Below the pieces are notes generated by a model. It did no database searches and was not told the origin of the DNA. It saw only the letters and a list, made by a program, of their open reading frames with translations. This document shows positions 35,291-44,700 of a stretch of 64,000 bases of DNA, piece after piece. The stretch spans positions 186,001 through 250,000 of the forward strand of contig NZ_JBPODT010000001.1 in NCBI RefSeq assembly GCF_051390635.1. The letters are read 5' to 3'. How positions within the stretch are numbered: position 1 is the first letter of the stretch; every line of letters begins with the position of its first letter. The DNA is from Microbaculum sp051390635. Its GTDB lineage: Bacteria; Pseudomonadota; Alphaproteobacteria; Rhizobiales; Tepidamorphaceae. A program made the translations under genes and the position numbers.

Positions 35291-36375
35291 GTGACAAGAA
35301 GATCCGCCGCCCGGCCGCATTCAGGCTGTCCGACGCCGCCGTCCTGGTCGAGGACCCGGGCGCCCCGCACGAGACCCCTGGCGCGACGTCACGCGCCAGG
35401 GCGAAGACGAAGCCCAGGGCGGTCCTCACGCCGGAAGCCGAGGACGCCTTCGCGGCGGACACCGGTGGCGCGCTTGTCGAGGTACCGCCCGCGCCGCGGC
35501 GCGGCTTTGCCTGGGGCAAGCTGTTCTTCGGTGCGTTCGGCGCCCTCCTCTCGTTCGCCGTCGGCATCTGGATCACCGATTTCGTCGCCGGCCTGTTCGC
35601 CCGCAACGACGTGCTCGGCTGGATCGCGCTCGGCCTCGCCGGCCTCACCGCCCTGGCCCTGCTGGTGGTGGTCGGCCGCGAGATCGCCGGCCTCATGCGC
35701 CTGTCCCGCGTCACCCATCTGCGGGCCGATGCCGACGCGGCCGCCGCCGACGACGACCGCGACGCCGCGCGCCGCATCGTCCGCGAGACGGTCGCGCTCT
35801 ATGCCCGCCGGCCGGAGACGGCCCGGGCGCGAACCGCCGTCAGCGAGCATGCCGGCGAGATCATCGACGGCCGCGACCTTCTGCGGCTGGCCGAGAAGGA
35901 ACTGATGACCCGCATGGACGCGGAGGCCCGGACGCTGATCACCGGCGCGGCTGGCCGGGTCTCGGTGGTGACAGCGATCAGCCCGCGCGCCCTCGTCGAC
36001 ATCGCCTATGTGCTGATCGAGACGGTGCGCCTCGTGCGCCGCATCGGCATGCTCTACGGCGGGCGTCCGTCCGGGCTTGCCCTCTATCGCCTGCTGAAGC
36101 TGTCGATCGCCCATCTCGCGGTCACCGGGGGCATCGCCATGACCGACAGCCTGGTCCAGCAGCTCGTCGGCCACGGCGTGGCCGCGCGCCTGTCGGCCCG
36201 GCTCGGCGAAGGCGTCATCAACGGCATGATGACGGCCCGCGTCGGCCTGGCCGCGCTCGACGTCTGCCGCCCCCTGCCCTGGCTCGCCAACAGCCCGCCC
36301 GGCATCTCCGACGTCATGTCGACCCTGGTGGCCGGCTCCGGAGACAAGGGCAAGGCCGCCGCAAAGGCCGATTGA
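35287..36375 (+). CDS. ycjF: YcjF family (DUF697/TIGR01620) inner-membrane protein
   Basis: This 362-residue protein overlaps ycjX as ATGA and belongs to the YcjF/UPF0283 family. A disordered basic N-terminus of about 70 residues precedes two membrane helices (KLFFGAFGALLSFAVGIWIT and IALGLAGLTALALLVVVG), then a cytoplasmic helical DUF697 domain with RLLKLSIAHLAVTGGIAMTD. Co-occurrence with YcjX suggests a membrane-anchored complex; the process is unknown. Confidence 0.9.
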   Translation: MSDKKIRRPAAFRLSDAAVLVEDPGAPHETPGATSRARAKTKPRAVLTPEAEDAFAADTGGALVEVPPAPRRGFAWGKLFFGAFGALLSFAVGIWITDFVAGLFARNDVLGWIALGLAGLTALALLVVVGREIAGLMRLSRVTHLRADADAAAADDDRDAARRIVRETVALYARRPETARARTAVSEHAGEIIDGRDLLRLAEKELMTRMDAEARTLITGAAGRVSVVTAISPRALVDIAYVLIETVRLVRRIGMLYGGRPSGLALYRLLKLSIAHLAVTGGIAMTDSLVQQLVGHGVAARLSARLGEGVINGMMTARVGLAALDVCRPLPWLANSPPGISDVMSTLVAGSGDKGKAAAKAD

Positions 36376-36481
36376 CGATCCCCCCGCCGATGGGCCATTT
36401 AAGTACTTGGCGCGCACATTTCGCCGCCTATCGATTCGCCGCCGTCACAAAAGCGCCGCGAGTTTGGATGAGAAAACCCGC

Positions 36482-37009
36482 ATGATCCGCTCCGTTTCAC
36501 GCCTTTCGGCCGCTGTTGCCGTCCTTTTCGCGCTCGCCGTCCCCGGCGCACAAGCCGGCGAGAACGGCTTCCTCAAGGGGTTCACCGGGGAATGGCGCGG
36601 CACCGGAGCGGTCCGCACCGCCGGCAACGCCCCGCAGGAAAAGCTGGTCTGCCGCGTCGACGGCACGCTGCGCGGCGACGACCAGCTGGAATTGAGCGGA
36701 CGCTGCGGCGGCGAGCGCTTCACCGGCACCTTCAAGGTCTCGCTGACCTACAATCCCGTGAAGGGCTACTATTCAGCCGTGTGGCAGGACTCGCTCGGCT
36801 CCAAGAGCCCGCCGCTGACGGGACTGCGCAATGGCAGGCGGCTGGTCTTCAAGGTACGCCACAACGATTTCGAGACCGATGGTCGCGCGGTGTCCACCCT
36901 CGTCGTCGATCCCGAGAACACCCGCTTCCGCATCGTCGGCCGCACCATGTCCGAAGCCGGCAGTGACGACTTCGTCTCCGCCGACCTGATGTTCCTCGCG
37001 GCCAAATAG
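36482..37009 (+). CDS. Secreted protein of unknown function
   Basis: I do not recognise a named family. The 175-residue product has a Sec signal (MIRSVSRLSAAVAVLFALAV, cleavage near AQAGE), then a beta-rich single domain (GFTGEWRGTGAVRT, CRVDGTLRG, SGRCGGERFTGTFKVSL) of lipocalin-like appearance with two cysteines that could pair. An upstream in-frame start at 36407 would prepend a basic segment and spoil the signal, so 36482 is preferred although its ribosome site is weak. It follows ycjF after 106 bp. Confidence 0.72.
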   Translation: MIRSVSRLSAAVAVLFALAVPGAQAGENGFLKGFTGEWRGTGAVRTAGNAPQEKLVCRVDGTLRGDDQLELSGRCGGERFTGTFKVSLTYNPVKGYYSAVWQDSLGSKSPPLTGLRNGRRLVFKVRHNDFETDGRAVSTLVVDPENTRFRIVGRTMSEAGSDDFVSADLMFLAAK

Positions 37010-37063
37010 AGTATCCGGCGCCCTGCCACCTCTGGTGGCCTGACGCAGGGGAATCATGCCATC

Positions 37064-37089
37064 GTCTCCCGGCAAACTTCTTGGGAGAC
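37064..37089 (+). promoter_or_regulatory. Hairpin sequestering the ribosome site of the 37095 gene
   Basis: GTCTCCC (37064-37070) pairs perfectly with GGGAGAC (37083-37089), and the latter contains the GGGAG ribosome site located eight bases before the ATG at 37095. A second structure just upstream (CCACC-TCT-GGTGG inside CCCTG-CAGGG, 37021-37050) completes a structured leader. Translation control is inferred. Confidence 0.5.
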
Positions 37090-37094
37090 AACAG

Positions 37095-37919
37095 ATGAAA
37101 ACTGCGCTCAAGTTCGCATTGTCTCTCGGAATCGCTGCTTCTTTTGTATTGCTTACAGCCGATTCCGAGGCCGGTCGGCGTAAAGCCCATAACGATCATG
37201 GGCACTATTCCAAAAACGTAGATACCTATCTGACCGAAGACCTGGACATCACCGCCCAGGACCCGGGCGCCGTCGGCACCATGTACGCCGGCACCGGCAT
37301 CCCGGCCACGAACTTCGTCATCCGCCGGTTCGACAGGGCCGGGATCGAACTGGCGATCAAGGCGCACTACCGTCAGGGCTACGATATCCCGCCGAACTAC
37401 GTGGACGGCGACGGCATCGTGCACGTGGTGGTTCCCGCCGGCCACCAGGTCGCCGATCCAGCCAACGGCGTTCCCTCGACCCATACCGGGCGGGCGCGCT
37501 GGAATTTCGCCTACTCCTACGATGCGGCGCTGAACGGCGGCAACCCGGACCTCGAGGACTATCGGGGCTGGCTGCTGATCGACACCGATCCGTCCCCGAA
37601 GGTTCGGTATCTCTGGCTGCGGCTGAAGAAGCTAACCAACAGCCCGACGGGCCAGCGGAACGGCTATGGCTGGGTGACCAAGTCCACGGTCGAGATCGGC
37701 GACGACGAGGGAACGTCCCAGGTCAGCCAGAACTCGCAGAACCTGGCGTTCTACGAGGACTATATCGACGCCGATCCGAACACGCCCGGCAAGCAGTCCT
37801 ACATGGCCACCGATTTCGGCCCCGGACAGTTCGACGTCATGATGATCCTCGAACCCAAGCGCAAGCGCCACCGCAACGGAGCCGTGCTGCACGTCGTCTT
37901 CGACGTCGTCGAACCCTGA
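37095..37919 (+). CDS. Secreted protein of unknown function
   Basis: I recognise no family in this 274-residue protein. It has a Sec signal (MKTALKFALSLGIAASFVLL, cleavage near SEAGR) followed by a basic, His-containing stretch and a larger beta-type domain (NFVIRRFDRAGIELAIKAHY, ARWNFAYSYDAALNGGNPDL, WLLIDTDPSPKVRYLWLRLK). There are no cysteines in the mature part. The first 30 codons are less GC-rich than the neighbours. GGGAG precedes the ATG inside a hairpin. A terminator follows at once, so it is a single-gene unit. Confidence 0.7.
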   Translation: MKTALKFALSLGIAASFVLLTADSEAGRRKAHNDHGHYSKNVDTYLTEDLDITAQDPGAVGTMYAGTGIPATNFVIRRFDRAGIELAIKAHYRQGYDIPPNYVDGDGIVHVVVPAGHQVADPANGVPSTHTGRARWNFAYSYDAALNGGNPDLEDYRGWLLIDTDPSPKVRYLWLRLKKLTNSPTGQRNGYGWVTKSTVEIGDDEGTSQVSQNSQNLAFYEDYIDADPNTPGKQSYMATDFGPGQFDVMMILEPKRKRHRNGAVLHVVFDVVEP

Positions 37920-37941
37920 TCGGCGGCGCCTGAGCAATTCG

Positions 37942-37973
37942 GCCGGGGCGGCACCGCCGCTCCGGCTTTTTTT
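37942..37973 (+). terminator. Intrinsic terminator after the 37095 gene
   Basis: The stem GCCGGGGCGGC pairs with GCCGCTCCGGC (one G-T pair, 3-base loop) and is followed by seven T residues. Confidence 0.9.
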
Positions 37974-38054
37974 GCAGCGCAGCAGCGGGCGCTTGGACGA
38001 CGGCGCGATCGGGCTTATGGTCCGCACCGATCGTCTTCGTACCGACAGGGCGCC

Positions 38055-39230
38055 ATGTTCGTTACCTTCTTCCACGAGCTCAAGCAGGCCGGCGTGCCCG
38101 TGACCCTGCGCGAGTATCTCACCCTGATGGAAGCGCTGGAACGCGACCTCGCCCAAAAGCGGGTCGAGGACTTCTACTACCTGTCCCGCGCCTGCCTGGT
38201 GAAGGACGAGCGCAACCTCGACAAGTTCGACCAGGTCTTCGGCCACGTCTTCAAGGGCCTGGAGCTGATGTCGGACGGTATCGAGGCCGAGATCCCGGAG
38301 GAATGGCTCCGGAAACTCGCCGAGAAGTACCTCACCGAGGAGGAGAAGGCCGAGATCGAGGCGCTCGGCGGCTGGGACAAGCTGATGGAGACGCTGAAGG
38401 AGCGTCTCAGGGAGCAGCAGGGCCGCCATCAGGGCGGCAACAAGTGGATCGGCACCGCCGGCACCTCGCCGTTCGGCGCCTACGGCTACAATCCCGAAGG
38501 CATCCGCATCGGCCAGGACGAGAGCCGCCACCGCCGCGCGGTGAAGGTGTGGGACAAGCGCGAGTTCAAGGACCTCGACGATTCCGTCGAGCTCGGCACC
38601 CGCAACATCAAGGTGGCGCTGCGCCGCCTGCGCAAGTTCGCCCGCACGGGCGCGGCCGACGAGCTCGATCTCGACGGCACCATCCGCCAGACCGCAGACA
38701 AGGGCTGGCTCGACCTGAAATTCCGTCCCGAACGCCGCAACGCGGTGAAGGTGCTCGCCTTTTTCGATATCGGCGGCTCCATGGACTGGCACATCAAGAC
38801 CTCGCAGGAGCTGTTCTCGGCGGCCCGCACCGAGTTCAAGGTCATGGAGTATTTCTACTTCCACAACTGCCTCTATGAATCGGTGTGGAAGGACAACCGC
38901 CGCCGCTGGCAGGAGCGCACGCCCACCTGGGACGTGCTCCACAAGTTCCCAGCCGACTACAAGGTGATCTTCGTCGGCGACGCCTCGATGAGCCCCTACG
39001 AGATCGCGCAGCCGGGCGGCTCGGTCGAGCATTTCAACGAGGAAGCCGGCGCCGTCTGGATGCAGCGCCTGCTCGGCATCTACGAGCACGCCGTCTGGCT
39101 CAATCCGGTGCCCGAGCAGCACTGGGACTACACGCCTTCGATCGCGATGATGAAGCAGTTGTTCTCCGACCGCATGTACCCGCTGACCCTCGAAGGGCTC
39201 GACGAGGCCATGCGCGAACTGGTGCGATAA
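38055..39230 (+). CDS. VWA-domain CoxE-like protein, MoxR partner type
   Basis: This 391-residue cytoplasmic protein has the N-terminus MFVTFFHELKQAGVPVTLRE and C-terminal VWA fold seen in the CoxE-like partners of MoxR ATPases. The MIDAS metal site is visible as FFDIGGSMDW (DxGxS), with VIFVGDASMSPYEI supplying the second loop. The middle is charged and helical (LTEEEKAEIEALGGWDKL). In many alphaproteobacteria this gene directly follows the MoxR gene of the type seen at 27001. Here ten genes, on both strands, lie between. The client that the pair remodels is unknown. Confidence 0.9.
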   Translation: MFVTFFHELKQAGVPVTLREYLTLMEALERDLAQKRVEDFYYLSRACLVKDERNLDKFDQVFGHVFKGLELMSDGIEAEIPEEWLRKLAEKYLTEEEKAEIEALGGWDKLMETLKERLREQQGRHQGGNKWIGTAGTSPFGAYGYNPEGIRIGQDESRHRRAVKVWDKREFKDLDDSVELGTRNIKVALRRLRKFARTGAADELDLDGTIRQTADKGWLDLKFRPERRNAVKVLAFFDIGGSMDWHIKTSQELFSAARTEFKVMEYFYFHNCLYESVWKDNRRRWQERTPTWDVLHKFPADYKVIFVGDASMSPYEIAQPGGSVEHFNEEAGAVWMQRLLGIYEHAVWLNPVPEQHWDYTPSIAMMKQLFSDRMYPLTLEGLDEAMRELVR

Positions 39231-39316
39231 GCCAAAAAATTAAATGTTTTGTCATAGTTAGGCCGCGTTCGATCGGGACATAGCACCCCGTTCCGAGAAT
39301 CCGCTAAGACGAGGCC

Positions 39317-40726
39317 ATGGCTTCCGAAACACTGGACAGGCATCCGGGCGACACGCGACCGGACGAAGACCGCGCACCGGAGACGGCAGCGGCGGACGTC
39401 GTTCGCGCCGACGCGGACGCCGCACCGGAGCAGTCCCCGGCGAAGCCGACGAGGACGTCGAGTACCCGCGGGGAGACGGCCCCAAAGAAGACCGCCGCGA
39501 AAAGGGCGGCTCCTAAGAAAGCCGCACCCAAGAAAGCCACCCCGAAGAAAGCCGCTTCCAGGAAGGCCGCCGCAAAGACGTCGGACGGCGAGCCAGAAGG
39601 CGCGAAATCGGCGTCTCCGAAATCAGGCACGGAATCGGCGACCAGGAAGCCCGTCGCCAAACGATCGCGGGCCAAGACCGCGCAAGCCAAGACCGCGAAA
39701 GCCAAACCCGCGCCGGCCAAACCCGCCAAGGCCGAGGTCTCAGGAGCCACCGCCACGCCGGCCGAAACGCCGGATCAGGCTGCGGACGCGGCTCAGGAAA
39801 AGGCGCCCAAGACGGTTCGGAAGCGCAAGGCCACGACGCGAAAACGCGCGGCACCGGCGAAGACGACCAGGAAAACCGCCGAAGACGCGGCATCGAAGGA
39901 CAAGGCCGAGACACCGGCGGAACCGTCCGCCCCCGCTGTCGCGAAATCCAAACCGCCTGCGCCGCCGCCCCCCGCGCGGTCCGAACCGCCGACGCCGGAA
40001 ATCCGCGAGCAGACGCCGCTTCCCGCGCCGCAGGGCATCGACGCGCCGCCGCTGTCGCCCTATCGCGCGGCCCTGCGCCACCTGCACCGGTTGCTGCTGG
40101 ATCGCAGCGGCAATACGCTCGACAAGGCGGATACCGCGGTCGAGACGCCGTTGCGCGACCTGCACGTCGTCGGCCCGAACGCCGCGCACGGCAACGACTA
40201 TCGCCCGACGCCGCGCCGGCTCGTCGAATGGGTGCTGTCCGGGGTGCAAGAGTGCCTGCCCGATCCGCTCGAGCACACGACGTTCCTCGACATCGGCTCG
40301 GGCCGCGGCCGCGTGCTGTTCGAAGCCGCCCGGTTTCCGTTCCAGCACATCGTCGGCGTCGAGTTCGCCCGCGAACTGCACGAGGACGCCGAGCTGAACT
40401 TGCGCCACTGGCCGCGCGCGCACATGCGCTGCCGCGAGGTCGACCTGATCCTCGACGACGCCTTCGACGCGCCGTTGCCCGAGGGCGATCTGGTGGTCTG
40501 GATGTTCGATCCGTTCTCGGAGCGGCTGATGACGCGCATGGCCGCCCGCCTTGCCGAGCACGCGCGCACGGCGCGGGTGACGCTCGTCCTGGTCGACCCG
40601 CGCAACCCTATGGCGTTCCGCGAAAGCCCGACCTTCAAGGCGCTGGAACTGCCACCATCCAGCCATCGCCGGATCGCGCTGCTGAGCCCCTATCCGGTGC
40701 GCATCTACACCGCCACCCCGCGCTGA
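39317..40726 (+). CDS. Class I methyltransferase with histone H1-like Lys/Ala/Pro tail
   Basis: This 469-residue protein joins two unlike parts. Residues about 43-215 are Lys/Ala/Pro/Thr-rich and strongly basic, with KKAAP-type repeats (TAAKRAAPKKAAPKKATPKK), like the C-terminal tail of histone H1 and bacterial H1-like proteins. Residues about 250-469 form a SAM-dependent class I methyltransferase: motif I is FLDIGSGRGRVLFEA, the acidic loop VGVEFARELHEDAELN, and motif IV-like LVVWMFDPFSE. There is no signal peptide. The tail suggests binding to DNA, RNA or polyanions, and the methylation target is unknown. AT-rich DNA (39232-39262) just upstream probably holds its promoter. Confidence 0.82.
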   Translation: MASETLDRHPGDTRPDEDRAPETAAADVVRADADAAPEQSPAKPTRTSSTRGETAPKKTAAKRAAPKKAAPKKATPKKAASRKAAAKTSDGEPEGAKSASPKSGTESATRKPVAKRSRAKTAQAKTAKAKPAPAKPAKAEVSGATATPAETPDQAADAAQEKAPKTVRKRKATTRKRAAPAKTTRKTAEDAASKDKAETPAEPSAPAVAKSKPPAPPPPARSEPPTPEIREQTPLPAPQGIDAPPLSPYRAALRHLHRLLLDRSGNTLDKADTAVETPLRDLHVVGPNAAHGNDYRPTPRRLVEWVLSGVQECLPDPLEHTTFLDIGSGRGRVLFEAARFPFQHIVGVEFARELHEDAELNLRHWPRAHMRCREVDLILDDAFDAPLPEGDLVVWMFDPFSERLMTRMAARLAEHARTARVTLVLVDPRNPMAFRESPTFKALELPPSSHRRIALLSPYPVRIYTATPR

Positions 40727-40829
40727 CCCGCCCGGGATCGCCGATCAAGTCCTGGGATGGCGTGAAAGGGGGGAACCGGCCTCGCGCCGCGTGCCCAGGC
40801 GTGCCCCGGTCACCTTCTCACCGCCGCGC

Positions 40830-40959
40830 ACGTCATGCCCGGGCTTGCCCCGGGCATCCCCGCGTAGTGGCATACGGACGTCATCGCCGGGTCGAGCCCG
40901 GCGATGACGTGAAAAGGGGCCAGTCACTCCACGTCATGCCCGGGCGTGCCCCGGGCATC
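40830..40959. repeat. Three intergenic REP-like palindromes
   Basis: Three imperfect palindromes fill the gap between convergent genes: 40830-40858 (CATGCCCGGGCTTGCCCCGG type), 40878-40910 (GTCATCGCCGGG type) and 40931-40959. They belong to the same family as the repeats at 56477-58686 and 62840-63147. They can fold as RNA hairpins and may also end both transcripts. Confidence 0.85.
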
Positions 40960-40975
40960 TCGGGCAAGCCTGCCC

Positions 40976-42199
<1,224 letters not shown>

Positions 42200-42387
42200 C
42201 ATGCTTCCTTTCGTTGGTCTTTGTGCCCGCTTGTCGCCGGCGTCCCTGTGCGCCTTATGTAATCGGACGGGGTTACGGGTCAAATGGTCCCCGAAAGATT
42301 GCCGGAAAGGCCGGACGTGACGCGACGCTTTGAAACAGGCGCGGCGGAGGCTATGTCAGAAGGCGGAACAACCAGCGGAGCGACGCC

Positions 42388-43272
42388 TTGAGCGACGAGT
42401 TTCTGGTCCGGCCCGATCCGGACGACCCGAAACTGACCACGCCGGTAACCGGGATCGACCAGACCGGCGCGCGCGTGGAGACGCGCGTCGTCAACGAGCG
42501 GCCGCTGACGCTGTTTCTGAATGCCCAGGAGATCGTCACCATGATGACGATCGGCGACAGGCCCGACCTGCTCGCCGTCGGCTATCTCCTGAACCAGAAC
42601 ATGCTCCTGCCCGACGACGAGATCACCGCCATCGAGCACGACGACGATCTCGACGTCGTGGTGGTGCGCACGAAGCGGCGGACCAACTACGAGGACAAGC
42701 TGAAGAAGAAGGTGCGCACCTCGGGCTGCGCCCAAGGCACCGTCTTCGGCGATGTCATGGAAAGCTTCGAGACGGTCAGCCTGCCCGCCGACGCCGTGCT
42801 GAAGACGTCCTGGCTCTACGGCCTGACGAAGAAGATCAACACCGCGCCCTCGCTCTATCTCGCCGCCGGCGCGATCCACGGCTGCGTGCTGTGCCGCGAG
42901 GACAGGCCGCTGGTCTACATGGAGGACGTCGGCCGCCACAACGCCGTCGACAAAATCGCCGGCTGGATGTTCCTGAACAAGGAGCCCGCCGCCGACAAGA
43001 TCTTCTACACCACCGGCCGCCTGACCTCCGAGATGGTCATCAAGACGGTGATGATGGGCATCCCCATCCTCGTGTCGCGCTCCGGCTTCACCGCCTGGGG
43101 CGTCGAGCTGGCGCGGCAGGCGGGCCTGACGCTGATCGGCCGCGCCCGGGGCAAGCGCTTCCTCGCGCTGTCCGGCGACCATCGCATCGACTTCGATCTC
43201 GATCCCGATACCGTCGAGGACGAGGCACCGAAGCACCGCCGCAAGGGCAGTTTCGCGGAGGCCGGCGAGTGA
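42388..43272 (+). CDS. fdhD: Formate dehydrogenase accessory sulfurtransferase FdhD
   Basis: FdhD transfers sulfur from a cysteine desulfurase to the molybdenum cofactor of formate dehydrogenase. This 294-residue protein has the catalytic-loop region VRTSGCAQGTVFGD with a single Cys where E. coli has CxxC, as in many homologues. Further marks are GAIHGCVLCREDRPLVYMED with VGRHNAVDKIAGW, and YTTGRLTSEMVIKTVMMGIP. It starts at TTG 42388 with GGAG upstream. No formate dehydrogenase subunit is in the window, although mobA, mobB and moeA follow directly. Confidence 0.95.
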   Translation: MSDEFLVRPDPDDPKLTTPVTGIDQTGARVETRVVNERPLTLFLNAQEIVTMMTIGDRPDLLAVGYLLNQNMLLPDDEITAIEHDDDLDVVVVRTKRRTNYEDKLKKKVRTSGCAQGTVFGDVMESFETVSLPADAVLKTSWLYGLTKKINTAPSLYLAAGAIHGCVLCREDRPLVYMEDVGRHNAVDKIAGWMFLNKEPAADKIFYTTGRLTSEMVIKTVMMGIPILVSRSGFTAWGVELARQAGLTLIGRARGKRFLALSGDHRIDFDLDPDTVEDEAPKHRRKGSFAEAGE

Positions 43273-43435
43273 ACCGAACCGTTTCATCGCACAAAACGAC
43301 CAGACAGCGTCCCGTATCACGCTGGGGGCACGCGGCTGGTCGCACAGCATGGCTGACGAAATGCAATGGCACTTGCGCCCCGGAGGGGATCCGGGGCCCG
43401 AAGCGAAATCGCAAGACCATTTCAGGGGCTCCCGC

Positions 43436-44143
43436 ATGACCATCGTTTCCCGCCACGACGAGACCGCGCTGCACGACAACACGGGCCAAGCGGCACTCAC
43501 GGTCGGCTGCGTGCTGGCGGGCGGGCTGTCGCGGCGCATGGGCGGCGACGAGAAGAGCCTGCAGACGCTGGGCGGCAAGTCTATGCTATCCCATGTGATC
43601 GCGCGGCTTAGATCCCAGGTTGGCGCCGTGGTCATCAACGCCAACGGCGACCCGGCCCGCTTCGCCGGGTTCGGCCTGCCGGTGACGCGCGATCCGGTGG
43701 AAGGCTCAGCCGGGCCGCTGGCCGGCATCCTCGCCGGCATGCGCTGGGCCGCGAAACAGTGCCCGCAGGCGCGCTGGGTGGTGACGGCGGCGACCGACAC
43801 CCCGTTCTTCCCGGAGGATATGGTCGCCCGCCTCGTCGCCGCGGCGGGCCACCACGACGGCATGATCGCGCTGGCGAAATCCGGCGACCGGGTGCATCCC
43901 GTCTTCGGCCTGTGGCCGGTGGCGCTCGCCGACGATCTGGAAAAGGCGGTCCGCGACGAAGACCTGCGCAAGGTGCTGGTCTGGGTGAACCGCCATCCCA
44001 ATGTCGAGGTGATCTTCGGCAGGACCGCCATCGACGGCATGGAGGTCGACCCGTTCTTCAACGTCAACACGCCCGAGGACATGGCGACCGCCGAGGCGAT
44101 CGCCGCCAGGCTCGAGGCGGCCGTTGCCGGGGAGCCCGTATGA
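43436..44143 (+). CDS. mobA: Molybdenum cofactor guanylyltransferase MobA
   Basis: MobA joins GMP to molybdopterin to give the bis-MGD cofactor used by DMSO-reductase-family enzymes such as formate dehydrogenase. The nucleotide-binding signature VLAGGLSRRMGGDEKSLQTL is slightly N-terminally extended; VTRDPVEGSAGPLAGILAGM, TAATDTPFFP and FNVNTPEDMATAE are also typical. The start at 43436 has AGGGG upstream; an in-frame ATG at 43349 would add 29 unrelated residues. Its stop overlaps mobB as ATGA. 235 residues, cytoplasmic. Confidence 0.95.
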   Translation: MTIVSRHDETALHDNTGQAALTVGCVLAGGLSRRMGGDEKSLQTLGGKSMLSHVIARLRSQVGAVVINANGDPARFAGFGLPVTRDPVEGSAGPLAGILAGMRWAAKQCPQARWVVTAATDTPFFPEDMVARLVAAAGHHDGMIALAKSGDRVHPVFGLWPVALADDLEKAVRDEDLRKVLVWVNRHPNVEVIFGRTAIDGMEVDPFFNVNTPEDMATAEAIAARLEAAVAGEPV

Positions 44144-44700
44144 CCCCGATCTTCGGTGTGACCGGCTGGAAGAACTCCGGCAAGACGACGCTGACGACGC
44201 GGCTGATTGCGGAGTTCGCGCGCCGCGGCTACCGGGTGAGTTCGATCAAGCACGCCCATCACGCCTTCGACATCGACGTGCCGGGCACCGATTCCTTCCG
44301 CCACCGCGAGGCCGGCGCCACCGAGGTCGCCATCGTCTCCGCGTCGCGCTGGGCGCTGATGCACGAGCTGCGCCCGAACGATGCCGCCGACCGGGAACCG
44401 AGCCTGGACGAGATCGTCGCCCGCCTCGGCCCCGCCGACCTGATCCTGGTCGAGGGCTACAAGCGCGAGCGCCATCCCAAGATCGAGTGCCGCCGGCAGC
44501 AGAGCCACGACAAGGGCCCGCTCGCCCCGACCGATCCGATGATCGTCGCCATCGCCACGGACAATACCGCCGAACATGCGGGCGGAACCGGCGACCTGCC
44601 GCGCTTCGATCTCGACGCGGTCGCCGAGATCGCCGACTTCATCGCCGCCTATCACGCCCTGCCCAAGCCGAGAGCCGATGCCGCCGCGCAAACTGCTTGA
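44140..44700 (+). CDS. mobB: Molybdopterin-guanine dinucleotide biosynthesis adaptor MobB
   Basis: MobB is a GTP-binding accessory protein that cooperates with MobA. This 186-residue protein opens with the P-loop FGVTGWKNSGKTTLTTRLIA and contains SIKHAHHAFDIDVPGTDSFR and LVEGYKRERHPKIE, all diagnostic. It overlaps mobA by 4 bp and moeA by 23 bp, so the three genes are translationally coupled. Confidence 0.96.
   Translation: MTPIFGVTGWKNSGKTTLTTRLIAEFARRGYRVSSIKHAHHAFDIDVPGTDSFRHREAGATEVAIVSASRWALMHELRPNDAADREPSLDEIVARLGPADLILVEGYKRERHPKIECRRQQSHDKGPLAPTDPMIVAIATDNTAEHAGGTGDLPRFDLDAVAEIADFIAAYHALPKPRADAAAQTA

Noticed and set aside
43349..43435. Longer N-terminus for MobA
   Set aside because: The extra 29 residues match nothing in the family and have no ribosome site; 43436 does.
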